Assembly (NCBI GenBank): GCA_963969395.1
Contig: OZ017799.1
Span: 12,960,501-13,024,500, forward strand
From: Pseudoscleropodium purum
Taxonomy: Eukaryota > Streptophyta > Bryopsida > Hypnales > Brachytheciaceae
Length of the DNA: 64,000 nt
Reading direction: 5' to 3'
In this document: positions 36,950-47,734 of the stretch, piece by piece
How positions within the stretch are numbered: the stretch's first letter is position 1
How the letters are laid out: every line of letters starts with the position of its first letter
Translations under genes and position numbers: made by a program
Notes under the pieces: model-generated
Told to the model about the DNA's origin: nothing
Database searches by the model: none
The model's input: only the letters and a program-made list of their open reading frames with translations

Positions 36950-38443
36950 CTAATATAAATGGCGGAAATGTTCATCTGGCATCGGCCAACGATATGTATT
37001 AGAAAATCGCGTAATCACATGGGCCAAGCTAGTATTTTCATCATCAGTCTTCGAAAAAATGCGCTTCAAGTAAGCATAAAACACTTTTGCAAAGTCATGA
37101 AAGGCAAATTGTGTCGCACTTGGTGTTTTAAGTAGCACGTTGAAATACGCCTCTGACATGTTGTTTCCATTCATCCGCTGAGCAATTTTTCGAACGGCAT
37201 ACTCTTCCGACTTACATGAATACATCGGAATGACTTCCACATCTGCACCTGCTTTAAACAAATATGCAATACGTGGATCCACCCACCATCTCCTCTGCAA
37301 AGTTTGTTTCATCTCATCTGCTGATGTGAATGTGTACAAAGACTTTATTGGCTGAGAAGCTAAGGTGGTCATGCCCCAATTGCAAACTCCAATATACACA
37401 CGTGACTCATCCTCTGGAAAATGCAACAAGATGTTGTCCGGAGAAAGATCATTGTGCAAATGTCCAGCAAGATGCACTGCATACATTATATGCATAAACG
37501 CCCTTGTCAACTCCGTGCACTTCTTCCGATATCGCCCTAAACGGTGAGCTTTTACAACCTCCTCTTCGGTTGGATTTGTATACATCAAACGGATTTGAAT
37601 GTTGTCTGGATAGTCCTTATCCATATTCAACATTTGTCGAAGAGTTCCACCATTCCACCAATACGTATAACCTTCACACGTCGTTCCGTGCACTGCAACA
37701 AATCGTATCACACCCGCATGTGGATTTCGAACAGCCATTGATTCGTTTTGATGTTCTAACTTTGCAAGATCGGGTCGAGTTTGGTGGTGAATGGATTTCT
37801 TTGCCGCAAACTCCCAATAAGGAAGTATTCCTGGACATTCTTCAATACGAACCTTTCGAATCGTTGCATATCCACCTCTCATCGTTCTATCATCAACAGC
37901 AATCACGCGTGCTGTATCTGGAAGTGCTATGAGATGCCGTCTGGTCCTTTCCGCTTCAGCAACTCCATCATTGCTTTTCCACCAACCAATTGAACCAACT
38001 CGATTGTGCGTTTTGGCGAATGGAGCACATCGCCCCCTAAACAAGTCCGCTTTTAGAATCACTTCTTTAAACTGGGCGTCATTGAGTCGATATTCCTTGC
38101 CATATTTAACCAAAATGACTTTGGAATTCCACAAAGCGTCATGAACCTTGTTCTCCAAACATTTGGTGAAGTACGTTTTATGCATTTCGTCATGCCACTT
38201 TGCCACATTCAATGCATCCAACAACATCTGTGTCATGTCTACCTTGAATTTAGACACGCACTCCTCTTGATATCTGATGTACTTATTGTCTAAAGACAAT
38301 GTTGTTTCCGATTCATAAAATTGAACGATGCGCTCGATCATGAATTTCTTGCATTCTTCCGAAGGACTTTGGCGAGCTACTTCCAAGTTCGATGGTCCCT
38401 CTCCATGTTTAAGCTTCGCAACCTTCTTCTTCCCCTTCGGCAT
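36950..38443 (-). CDS. Protein-kinase-like protein carried by the transposon (497 residues)
   Basis: A single uninterrupted frame from ATG at 38443. Residues 1-20 are Lys-rich and 1-180 match no known domain. From about 180 a kinase fold is visible: glycine loop RGGYATIRKV (189-198), ATP-lysine candidate in AAKKS (213-217), and a catalytic loop HNDLSPDNILLHF (330-342) with D332 and N337 in place. The segment normally DFG reads VCNWG (353-357), so the Mg-binding Asp is replaced by Asn355. Substrate phosphorylation is therefore doubtful and pseudokinase status is likely. The frame is intact, unlike both neighbours in the element. GC-rich arrays lie upstream at 38636-38852. Function in transposition is unknown; it may be captured cargo. 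Confidence 0.8.
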   Translation of the reverse strand: MPKGKKKVAKLKHGEGPSNLEVARQSPSEECKKFMIERIVQFYESETTLSLDNKYIRYQEECVSKFKVDMTQMLLDALNVAKWHDEMHKTYFTKCLENKVHDALWNSKVILVKYGKEYRLNDAQFKEVILKADLFRGRCAPFAKTHNRVGSIGWWKSNDGVAEAERTRRHLIALPDTARVIAVDDRTMRGGYATIRKVRIEECPGILPYWEFAAKKSIHHQTRPDLAKLEHQNESMAVRNPHAGVIRFVAVHGTTCEGYTYWWNGGTLRQMLNMDKDYPDNIQIRLMYTNPTEEEVVKAHRLGRYRKKCTELTRAFMHIMYAVHLAGHLHNDLSPDNILLHFPEDESRVYIGVCNWGMTTLASQPIKSLYTFTSADEMKQTLQRRWWVDPRIAYLFKAGADVEVIPMYSCKSEEYAVRKIAQRMNGNNMSEAYFNVLLKTPSATQFAFHDFAKVFYAYLKRIFSKTDDENTSLAHVITRFSNTYRWPMPDEHFRHLY

Positions 38444-38635
38444 CGTGACAAATGAAATTGATATAGATCAAATTTTTTAATTTGAAATTAAATTCACGCG
38501 CAAGTGTCCAAAAAATTGGCAACAAGGGGGCCCCAATAAACCACTCTTGCCTTGCCTCGGAAAGGAGCCAATGGAGGATGAACCACCAAGCTCTCCGCTC
38601 CACCTTGCATTCACAAGGGGCAAAGCAAAAGTGAC

Positions 38636-38852
38636 AATGCGGACGGCCCGTCCGCCCATCTTATTGGGACGCGAACGGCCCCAAACCGTCCGCCCGATCG
38701 GACGGGCCCGGGGTGGCGGACGCATCGGCCGTCCGCCTCCCCGAAACCCTCGAGCCCCGTCCGCCCGATCGGACAGCCACGGGCGGACAAATTTGCCGTC
38801 CGCCCAATCGGACGGGCACGGGCGGACAAATCAAGCGTCCGCCTGATCCGAT
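38636..38852 (-). repeat. GGCGGAC/GTCCGCC array upstream of the kinase-like gene
   Basis: A GC-rich island about 195 bases 5' of the kinase ATG, with many GTCCGCC and CGGACGG words and recurring GCCCGATCGGAC. It resembles the subterminal regions of the element. It could hold promoter elements or transposase-binding sites, or be a nested end fragment. Confidence 0.6.
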
Positions 38853-38859
38853 TTATTTT

Positions 38860-39440
38860 TCATATTTGAAAATAGAATCTCAAGAAGAACCACTAATTGT
38901 CTAATTTGGGCATTTCTTCATACGAATAAGAAATCATTTTAGTTTTTAGCAATCGTTGAATGAAAAATAAAAAAATTTCAAATATTCAAATAATTTAATC
39001 TTTCATAAATTAATTAGAAATACATTCATATCATTTACGAGTTTCTAAATGTAATAAACACACAACAATAATTTCAAAATACACATCATACTAGTACATA
39101 TTTAACCTCGAATGCTAAATTCAAAAATAGACATAATATGGCTCTTACAAAATTACATTTCTTCTTCATATTTTTATTATTTATCAAAGTCATTTATAGC
39201 CGTATACATCAACGCTATTATAAAATAATACAATGATGTCTTCAACAATATGCTTGCCTACATACATACTTGGTGTACACTATTACACAACACTTTTTGA
39301 AAAAGTGAACAAAATTGTTGTTCAAAATTGTTCTATTCATTTAAAATTTTGTACTACTTCTACCAATCTAGTGTTCTATACTTGTTGTGAGAGTAAAAAT
39401 GAGAAAATCGAGCAAACACATGCTCACTATATACTTGCAT
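38860..39440. other. AT-rich spacer within the large element
   Basis: About 580 bases between the kinase upstream array and the 3' end of the Gly/Ser/Tyr-rich gene. No gene or repeat was recognised. Confidence 0.5.
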
Positions 39441-39446
39441 GTTTTT

Positions 39447-40709
39447 TTATTCGGAATCTAAATCGGATTCAAATTGTTGACTGTTGCCTCTTCTTTGTAC
39501 TCCAATGAATGAACCACCTCCGTAGTTTCCGTGATATCCACTCGGTGCACCTCCTTGTCCATAATTTGAACCTCCAAAAGTAGGAGGAGGAACTGGAGTA
39601 GTAGGCTTTGATCTTCTTTCATTTGAAGCCCCATAATAAGAGGCCCCATGATGCTCGTATGAATCACTTCTAGTTGATCCCGGATAGTATTGGGCGCTTC
39701 CGTGAAGAGAGCAACTATACTGCGGGGTTACATGGCTTCCTCCACTACCTTCGGAGCCCACTTGAGTGGGCGTCGTATAATATGAACCAGATTTAGTAGA
39801 CCTACCATAGTGCGTGTTGCCATAGCTACCTGTCCCACCTAGAGAGCCAATTTCAGAGGGAGTGCCATAACGAGAACCAACTGCACTTGAACCACCATAA
39901 TGCGTGAATCCATAGCTCCCTCTTTCACCTTCATATCTATTTTGAGGATCGTAACCAGAGTATGAACCACCTCTTCCATATTCAGATTCTTGCGTTCCAT
40001 GTTCATGTCCGTAGGACCCACCATGCCTATCTTGCCGTCCATGATCTTGAAGGCTTCTGCGTGTTGCCTCTTGCATTTGTTGTTCGAATTCAATTCGTTC
40101 TCGTTCTTCTACCCGCTCGTGTCTAACTCCAAATGTGACAGGCGCTTGCATATCATCGTCATCATCGTCATCTGTCCATGCATCTTCAGCATCTCGTAGA
40201 ACAACTGAAGGTTGTTGTAGATAACCTCGATTAGACCACTCTGACATGCAATCGCTTGCGCCCCTCCACTGTGTATCTATAACAGCATCCGTGCGCGTAT
40301 AGTTCTCTACATTGCGACCTGTAGCAGTACGCCAGTCCACGTCCTTGTGGAGTACAATCTCTGCCCAAACCATTGCCATAACATTATAATTCACTATATT
40401 TGATTTGGCGCTTTTAATGCTAAGAACTCGATGCACTTGTGTGTATCGTTGTTTGAAGTGCTCACTTTGGCACGTAGACATTTATCCTTCCCAACGTGGT
40501 GCTTGGTGCTCTACACGTTCACGTGGCCAAAGTTTTTGAATGTGAGTCATTTTCACATACTTCTTGCACATTGAGCAATCCCACACTCTTGTTGGCTCTT
40601 CTTCCCATCCCGGTTCACCCACACACAATGGATCGGCCCAAGCATCTCAATCGAACAATTGGGGTTTTCCCTTTCGACTACTTTTTTTGGGTGTTCTATC
40701 TTTCGGCAT
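39447..40709 (-). pseudogene. Transposon cargo gene A: conserved N-terminal domain plus Gly/Ser/Tyr-rich tail, two in-frame stops
   Basis: From ATG at 40709 one frame runs 421 codons with TGA at 40649-40647 (codon 21), TAA at 40484-40482 (codon 76) and no frameshift. The N terminus is basic. Then come CSMCKKYVKMTHIQKLWP, a CxxC-containing segment, and NYNVMAMVWAEIVLHKDVDW. Both recur in the divergent gene at 44039, so the two are paralogues. A run of seven Asp precedes a low-complexity tail rich in Gly, Ser, Tyr and Gln (roughly codons 210-420). An ATG at 40481, just after the second stop, leaves a 344-codon open frame that could still be made. No known family was recognised. Confidence 0.7.
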
Positions 40710-40917
40710 GATGAAGCTGAAGCAAAGAGAATGAAACAATTAGAAAGCTTAAGAACCAAAATTTTGATTTAATTAATTAATTAAAATTTTACAAGCGTGA
40801 ACTTTGTGAAAATTTGTAACAATGCCACAACAATCGTTCACTCAAAGCGGAAGGGGCGCGTAGAGCTTCCAATGCATTGGTCTGCCCACTCCAAAAGAGA
40901 ACGATTGTTCGGAATGA

Positions 40918-41200
40918 GCCGTCCGTCTCCCCATATATATATGCGGACGCCCCGAGGCGGACATCCAGATCATGCGGACCACATCAATCCGCGTGTCAAT
41001 CGGACGGCCGTAACCGGGCGGACGGGTATCGCGGCGGACGGGGCGGACGAGGCGGTCGGGGCAGACGCAGGATCGGGCAAACTGGGCGGACGGGGCGGAC
41101 GGGTATCGGGGCGGACGGGGCGGTCGGGCCAGATAGGACGGACTCCGGATCGGGCGAACAGGGCGGACGGATATCGCGGCGGACAGGGTAGACGGCTCAT
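40918..41200 (-). repeat. GGCGGAC array upstream of cargo gene A
   Basis: A GC-rich island 210 bases upstream of gene A's ATG, with repeats of GGGCGGACGGGGCGGACG and GACGGGTATCG. It lies between the two divergent cargo genes, facing a similar array at 43599-43830. Confidence 0.65.
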
Positions 41201-41214
41201 CTTAAACCCTAGAC

Positions 41215-41470
41215 CTAATGAAGGAAATTGTTCTTTTTTCAAAATCTCACGGTATAGATGTTTAACCCGTAAAGTTCTTTTCACTAAAAACACTTCAAAA
41301 CTACCAATAGTAGTGCAAATATCAAGTCTTAGAAGAAAAATACTTTGGGGCATATGTAACCGTAGGATCTTGTAGTAAATTAGTTGGAAAAAATGTGGAA
41401 AAAATTTTAGACAAATCCACCATTTGGATTGTAAGATATTAGATATTGAATGTTTCATTTAAGGGGGCTA
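41215..41470 (-). repeat. Nested fragment of dispersed repeat family R
   Basis: On the minus strand it reads ATCTTACAATCCAAATGGTGG, then CTACAAGATCCTACGGTTAC, then GTGAAAAG...TTTACGGGTTAA. This is the same order as the 3' part of the R copies at 19.0-19.2 and 62.4-62.6 kb. It sits inside the transposon between the divergent genes. Confidence 0.65.
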
Positions 41471-43598
41471 CTCAATTATGTCTATTAATGAACAATTGGT
41501 AGGCTAACAAACCTAACTTAGCATGTATTTTAATATTTGTTACAATTGTTTTAGGAATATTATAACATAATACTATTATAATATTCTTATAAATGATATA
41601 GTACTAAATCATTTCAAAATCAACAACATTCGAACACAATCTGTCAATCTTGTCTTTCATACTCCTTTAATGATATATATATATACATACATAAAATATA
41701 TTAGATAAATCAACTTGAACAAATCAATGATTATATATTTCATAGATCTATTCTTCATCAATCAACTAAGAGTGCATGTGCAAATATAGACAAAGATGGT
41801 TTCACCATTTGTTGCCAAAAAATAGATAAACAAATAGAGAAAGATATGAAGTGAATGTTACTTAGAGAATTGAAAAGAAAGAAATTGAAGTACTCAATTG
41901 CATTTTATTAAATTGGAAAATTGCATGTGGATGACATGAATTAATCTTCATAGATGCTAAACCTATACGAGTTGCATTTCAACATTTATGATTTATGCAA
42001 TTGATTGAATTAAAAGCTCTTGTAATTACATTTTCAAATTTTCGATTCAATCATTCAAATTTGCAAGAGTGATTTATGATAGATTTATAACTTTAAATGT
42101 GAAAGCATTCAATGCCTTTATGCGTTTGTTCATCAATATATTAATTTTAGATAAATAATATATATTTTTTATAACATATGCATAAACCATTACATTAAAA
42201 AAAACAAAAAACTAAGAACCAAACCATATAGGCTGGTCAAATGAAGAGAACAAGATAATAAGAGCCCTATGAGACAAAAAACAAAGGAAAAAAAAGAAAA
42301 TATCAAAAGGATTCAAAGGAAGAAACAAGATGCATTCTTGCAAGACCGTAGAATACATAATGATTTCAAAATCCAAACACAAATATATTTTCTATTTCAA
42401 TGAGAGCCAAAAATGAACTATCTTGCTCTCAAAGATTGTACAATGTACACGTTATACAAAATGAATATATAACAGAAAGAGTAGAAGACATCATTTATCA
42501 TGATTGAAAACTGAAATGATTTTTTTTTTCTATGTAGAATATTTTATGAAATGTAACAATGTATTTAATTATCATAGTAATTGGTAGAAATCTTTGTGCA
42601 ATACATAGAAACATTTCATTCATGTGGAGTTTTTTCATTTATTTAGGATTAAAATTGAAATATTATACTCTACAAAGTACAAACCAAAAACAATACCATA
42701 TACCCAAGTTCAAAAGTTTGCAATTGTTTCGTGAATTCATTTTGAAAACTCAAACAAAGAAATATTTTATAATCAATATCTTGTTCATTTGAATCATTTC
42801 AAAAATCGAATTCCGAATTCAATTCCTATTTATAATAGAAATTATATTTGTCAATTTTTTAAATCTTTAAACAATGAACCCTCTTTTTTAAAATTAATAT
42901 TTAAAAACATCTGAAATAAGAATATTGGAATTATCCTTCAAAATAAATATAACACATGTATAATGTATTCTACTCCACCAACTCAAATAACGAATTTTTC
43001 TATGTTTTTAAGAAAAATATAACCATACATGATTTGAAAGTTAAAACATTGATTCTTTTTCTTTGTTTTCAAATCTAATCAAAATTTCATTAAAAAATAT
43101 GAAAGACTCGATGTTCATTTGAAGATCGTGATGCACTTTTAATGAGATATCACAACCTTTTATTAAATATCATGAGGTTGAAATCCATTTAACTGTTATT
43201 CTAATTATGTATTGGGGCCTTTTTTTTAAATTTCATTTGCTTACAATGAAAATGGAATTGATTATTTTTGCAAAACATTTGATTTCCTAATGAACTTTAA
43301 AAAAATCCCCACCATCTTTAGATCTTCTCAAAACCTATTTAGAGATATAATATCAGTAAATAATTCAAACATATTCAACTTAACCACATTCCCCTCATTC
43401 GTAAAACAATTTAGGGGAGAAAAGAAAAGGTTTAGGGTAATTAGGGTATAAGGTTTAGGGTTTACATTTTTTTTTTTTTTAAATGACAAACTAATTACAT
43501 TGATCCTCATTTAGCAGTGATTATTAGGCTGTTTTATTTTTGAAATGTTACCGCTCTTTTTGAATAATAATGGCCTTATAGGATGCACCAATTGACAA
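41471..43598. other. AT-rich, non-coding segment inside the large element
   Basis: About 2.1 kb of AT-rich DNA indistinguishable from the surrounding genome and unlike the rest of the element. No transposase-like frame is present on either strand. A TTTAGGG-like cluster lies at 43430-43462. Probably DNA inserted into the intergenic region after the element formed. Confidence 0.5.
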
Positions 43599-43830
43599 TT
43601 GGGTGGATGCCGTCGGCGGTCAGTGTTTAAGTGGGGCGGTCGGCGTGTCCAAAGCGCGGACGGCATCGGAAGGCGGATAGTGCGGACAGTCTGGGCGGAC
43701 GCGCCGGCCGGATGGGCGATCAGACGGATCGGTTGGTCAAGGCGGTCGGACGGGGCGACGAGCGGACGTGAGATTCAGGGCGCTTCGCGCGGTCCGAGGC
43801 AGGTCCGGCGGCGAACGGCTATAAGGGTGG
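43599..43830 (+). repeat. GGCGGAC array upstream of the RING/coiled-coil gene
   Basis: A GC-rich island ending about 210 bases before the ATG at 44039, with CGGACGG, GGCGGTCGG and GCGGACG words. Its distance to the gene equals that of the array of gene A, as expected for two halves of one divergent promoter. Confidence 0.6.
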
Positions 43831-44038
43831 AGTGACTTTTCATTTCTTCTCACTTCAATTCTCCTTCGGTGCCAAGTTGGATGTGCTACTATTGCTTTAT
43901 GCGCTAGTTGCTCCTACGGGGTGGAGAGTTGGGGTTCTCTATCTTGTGTTACTGTATTGCGGTTGATGCCATCACTTTTGACTATCACGTGAGATTTTTT
44001 TATTCACTTCAATTGGTTATTGAATCCAGTTGACAATC

Positions 44039-47000
44039 ATGAACGACGAAGGTGATCGAAATATTAATGGGATGACTCCAAGAAGCGAAGTGAAGAAAAA
44101 AAGCAAAGTGAAGGGGGCTACGCACGACCTTCGGCTTGACATTTTAAATGACCCTACAATTAAAGCAGAGAGAGGGTGGGAAGATGAAGATGCGGAGTAT
44201 TGGACATAAAAAATGTGCAGGACCTATGTTAAAATGTACCACATTGACAAATTGTGGCCTCAGGAGTCGCACATGAGTCATACACGGGATTTTTGTTATA
44301 AACCATGGACTTGCAACAACAAACATTTTGTCCATTGATCTGAGGAGGTGTGGCGTGTTCTATTCGGAAACAAGCGCAGAAGTAAAGGCTATATTAATTA
44401 TAGCGTGGCGTGTATGGTTTATGCGGAACTTATATTAGAGCGCAAGATCGATTGGAGCACGTTTCCGACGACAACAGTTTGCCCACTTCTACTTGAAGCC
44501 AATCAAAAGGACATTCCCGACTTGTACAATTCAGAGGGAGAAACAGAAAAAGTATTAAAAAATACTATTGAGGTGAAAATGGATGGTGTGGAGAAAGCCT
44601 CAAATGTTGAAGAATTACGGTCTGTACAATCTTCAACAAAAGCAATCAATGAAAGCTCTTCAAAAAATGTGGGGAAAGATGTGGAGAAAGATATAGAGGC
44701 GCAAGAGGGTGAAGTCTTTTCCACAGTTCCAACGCGTTTGACCTTTACACCAAATGTTGCGGTACAAACGCAAACGGAGTTTGTAAACAAAGGTAAGGTT
44801 TGCACGGAACGCGGGGAAACTTTAAAAAGTAAAGTAGACGAAGTATTGGCGGAGAAAGTGGCAAAGGCTAATGCTACAATTGATAGTCTGATAGCCAACA
44901 ATTGTTTTGATAGTTTGGTCTACAAATCTCCGCCTGTGCATCAAAGCGTTGAATCTAGTCCAGCGTTAAGTTTAGAAGACAAAGTACATACGCCTCGTGG
45001 ACAAGGCGTGACGATTGATAATATATCCTCATTATGGAGTTCCCAGCGTAAAAGGCGGGCAGAGGAGTTTCCGTTTACAGCGGCATTGCCAAGTCCTCTA
45101 CATCGAACCTTGCAAGACATGTCCAATCCAAAACAATTGGAAAATCTTTTGAAGCTCTCGGTTCAGTTTGCTAACCTTCATGAAGAAATAGGCGGATCGT
45201 TGAACCCCGATGATGGTGCTACTACTGTTCCAATGAGTCCACTTGCAGATCCAAAGGATGTTGCACATATACTTGATACAGCTTTCAAGATAACGATGTC
45301 AACTGAATTTTTAGCGCAAGCTGCTCTGACTTTTATGAATTTGGCCAAGGAGTTTTCTTTCATGGCACCAGAGATGTTGAAAGGTGCTATAGCATTTCAG
45401 AATCTCACGAAGACTTTCGGACTACTTTTCGAAGAAAGAGATGTTTACATACTACAATTGGTGGAATATGAGAAGAAAATTGCTGACCTTGAAGGAGTGG
45501 AAGCAAGGTGCAAAGTGTTGGAGTTCAAATTAAAGACTTCGAAGAGTGAGGTTGAACATTTAAATCAACAATCATCGAGGCAAATGGAGGAGTTGATGAA
45601 GATGCGTAAACGGATTGCAGAATTGCAAGGGACCTCCAAAAATCCAAGTGAGGTTGCAATCTCACCAGTGATTGTACTCGGAGATAGTCAAAAGACTCAA
45701 GAGAGTGAAGATAAGCTCTCTCTTCCTTTTGATAAGGCCGAAGCAAGCGACAATCCTGCCATTGTGAATGTACAAGAAAGTCACGACATGAGCATGTTAA
45801 AAGCGACACAACAACCATCAATGAAAAAGCTTTCATCCGTTTACGTGAATGTGGAGACGCAAACGGAGAGTTGTGACTTTGAAGAGTTGAAACATAAATT
45901 GGAGGAGGCAATTGAAGCAAAAAGAATCGTTGAATCCAAGTTGAATCGATTGCAATTGTCTTTGGATTTGAAGAAGTTTATGCCATCTAGCGGCTTGGAG
46001 TCTCGATGGTTAGCATGGGTACAAAGACTCCAAGACAGACCCTCTATAGTATCTCGAGCAATGGCAGGTCTTCAAACATTGGCAATGGAGTCGAATGAAA
46101 ATTGCGATGCCATTCAAAGCTCTTTGAATTGGTTCAAGACTATGTTTGAACAACATCTTTCAAAGGGATATACGGAGATCACATGTTGGGGAGACATGGA
46201 TGCCATGCTTGAGCGGTTAAACCACACAAAGAAGGACTAAGCTCCACCCATCAATTGGGCCTTGGAAGTAGAGGAAGGATGGGTCCCTTACAACACACTT
46301 TCAACACACATCAATGTGAAAGACAAGCGAGTGGTGCATGCTTGTGATCCAACCTCTCCAATCTTGGATGGTTGTTGTAGCCTTTGCCAAAGCCTCTTCG
46401 GACCGGAAGGTGCGGTAACCATGGGCCAATGTCGCCACACTTTCCATGTCACTTGCATTGTGAAAGCATCACTCATTCGTTCGGTGTGTTCCGAGTGTCG
46501 TAGTCCATTGAATGTTAGGTTCTACGAAATGTTTGGTATCTTGGAAGTTGTGCCTCCAGGCCACGAGTACAATCGTTGGAATCTTCCTCTTGATCAAGCG
46601 CCGTACAAATTTCAAAATTATCAACATTGGGGGAAGCCAATCTAGTGGAATGCAAATGAACAGAGGCATGATTTGTACAAGGAATCTCAGCAACCATTGG
46701 ATTTGGATGTGTAGATGACTCACAATAGAGAGGTGGAATTGCGGGCTCGAGGAATCGTAGATGACGCGGCCCGTGAAATGTTTTGTCGCAACATGGGGGG
46801 ACATTGGAGCTTGCAACACGAAAAGTTCTTTCGTTTTCTAGATAAAAAAGTGGAGAGAGGACCAGAAGACAGTTGGGTGGAGGTGAACCATGGAAAAGAG
46901 TTCGATAAGCAGTATAAGGCATACGACCACACCCTCGTAGGTAGGGCCCTTCTATTGTCGAAGTTGGAAGAGGCTGCAAAAGTTCGTGCTGTCTACGATA

Positions 47001-47437
47001 CAAATGGACTAACAAGCACAGGACATTCATCTGTAGATGTAGCAGCAGCATTTGATAGGCGCATTGGCGATATTATAGGGCATTGGAAGGCTTTCCTATT
47101 GGATGGAGACTGCCTCACAGTATGGCAAGGGAAAGGAGATGATGAAGTTGTTCAAGCGATGGTAGATCGTGTGGAGAGCAACTTGAGAACCTTGAAGGCA
47201 GACGAAGTCGATTTATCACCGAAAAGAAAACAAAAAAGGAAGCGTAAAGAGGACGATGACTTCTCTCCGGAAACCAAGAAACAATTTCATAAGGTGGACA
47301 TCGAAGTTCAATCTGGAGGGCGAATAGTCCATCCAAGTCAACAACGATCAACTCATCAATCATCTGCTAAACTCCTCGGTACAACAGATTTTCCTTTTGT
47401 TTTGGGAGAAGGTAGTGGTCCATCCGGTGGAAAGTAG
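44039..47437 (+). pseudogene. Transposon cargo gene B: coiled-coil, RING-H2 and basic tail in one frame with five internal stops
   Basis: From ATG at 44039 a single frame runs 1,133 codons without a frameshift, interrupted by TAA 44207, TGA 44336, TAA 46238, TAG 46643 and TAG 46712. The N terminus shares KMCRTYVKMYHIDKLWP and NYSVACMVYAELILERKIDW with gene A. The TGA at 44336 aligns with a CGA Arg codon in gene A. Then follow a low-complexity acidic region, coiled coil (about 45440-45620 and 45870-45965), RING-H2 (CSLC...CRHTFHVTC...CSEC, 46370-46506) and a basic KRKQKRKRK tail (47221-47250), likely nuclear. RING-H2 proteins are usually ubiquitin ligases. The parts could instead be separate short proteins: after the last internal stop, a 240-codon frame opens with ATG at 46715. 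Confidence 0.72.
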
Positions 47438-47734
47438 GATTTGAGGAGAATTTTGTTTTTTAAAAACAATGGTCCTTTCATTGTTTAAAAACAAAAAAGA
47501 ATGTGAAAGATTTAGATCTTAAAAAGATCGTATAGGATTCAATAGTGATATTGGAACTATGTTTTCATGTATTTTGTTTATACATATATATTTATATATA
47601 AAGATGTTATATTTTCATTTGCGTATAAAAATATTTTTATATGTACATCTTATTTTACGTGGATGCATTCATTTGTGATTGTATAACATTCAAATTACAT
47701 AACAATATAAAATTTTCTAATGACTAATGGCAAT

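Noticed and set aside
37504..37932. Plus-strand 142-codon ORF
   Set aside because: Antisense to the kinase-like gene, which shows ordered kinase motifs.
40797..41458. ORFs of 104-192 codons on both strands
   Set aside because: Driven by the GGCGGAC array and the adjoining family R fragment.
43425..43465. Interstitial telomere-like TTTAGGG cluster
   Set aside because: Only a few imperfect units, so not a telomere relic of substance.
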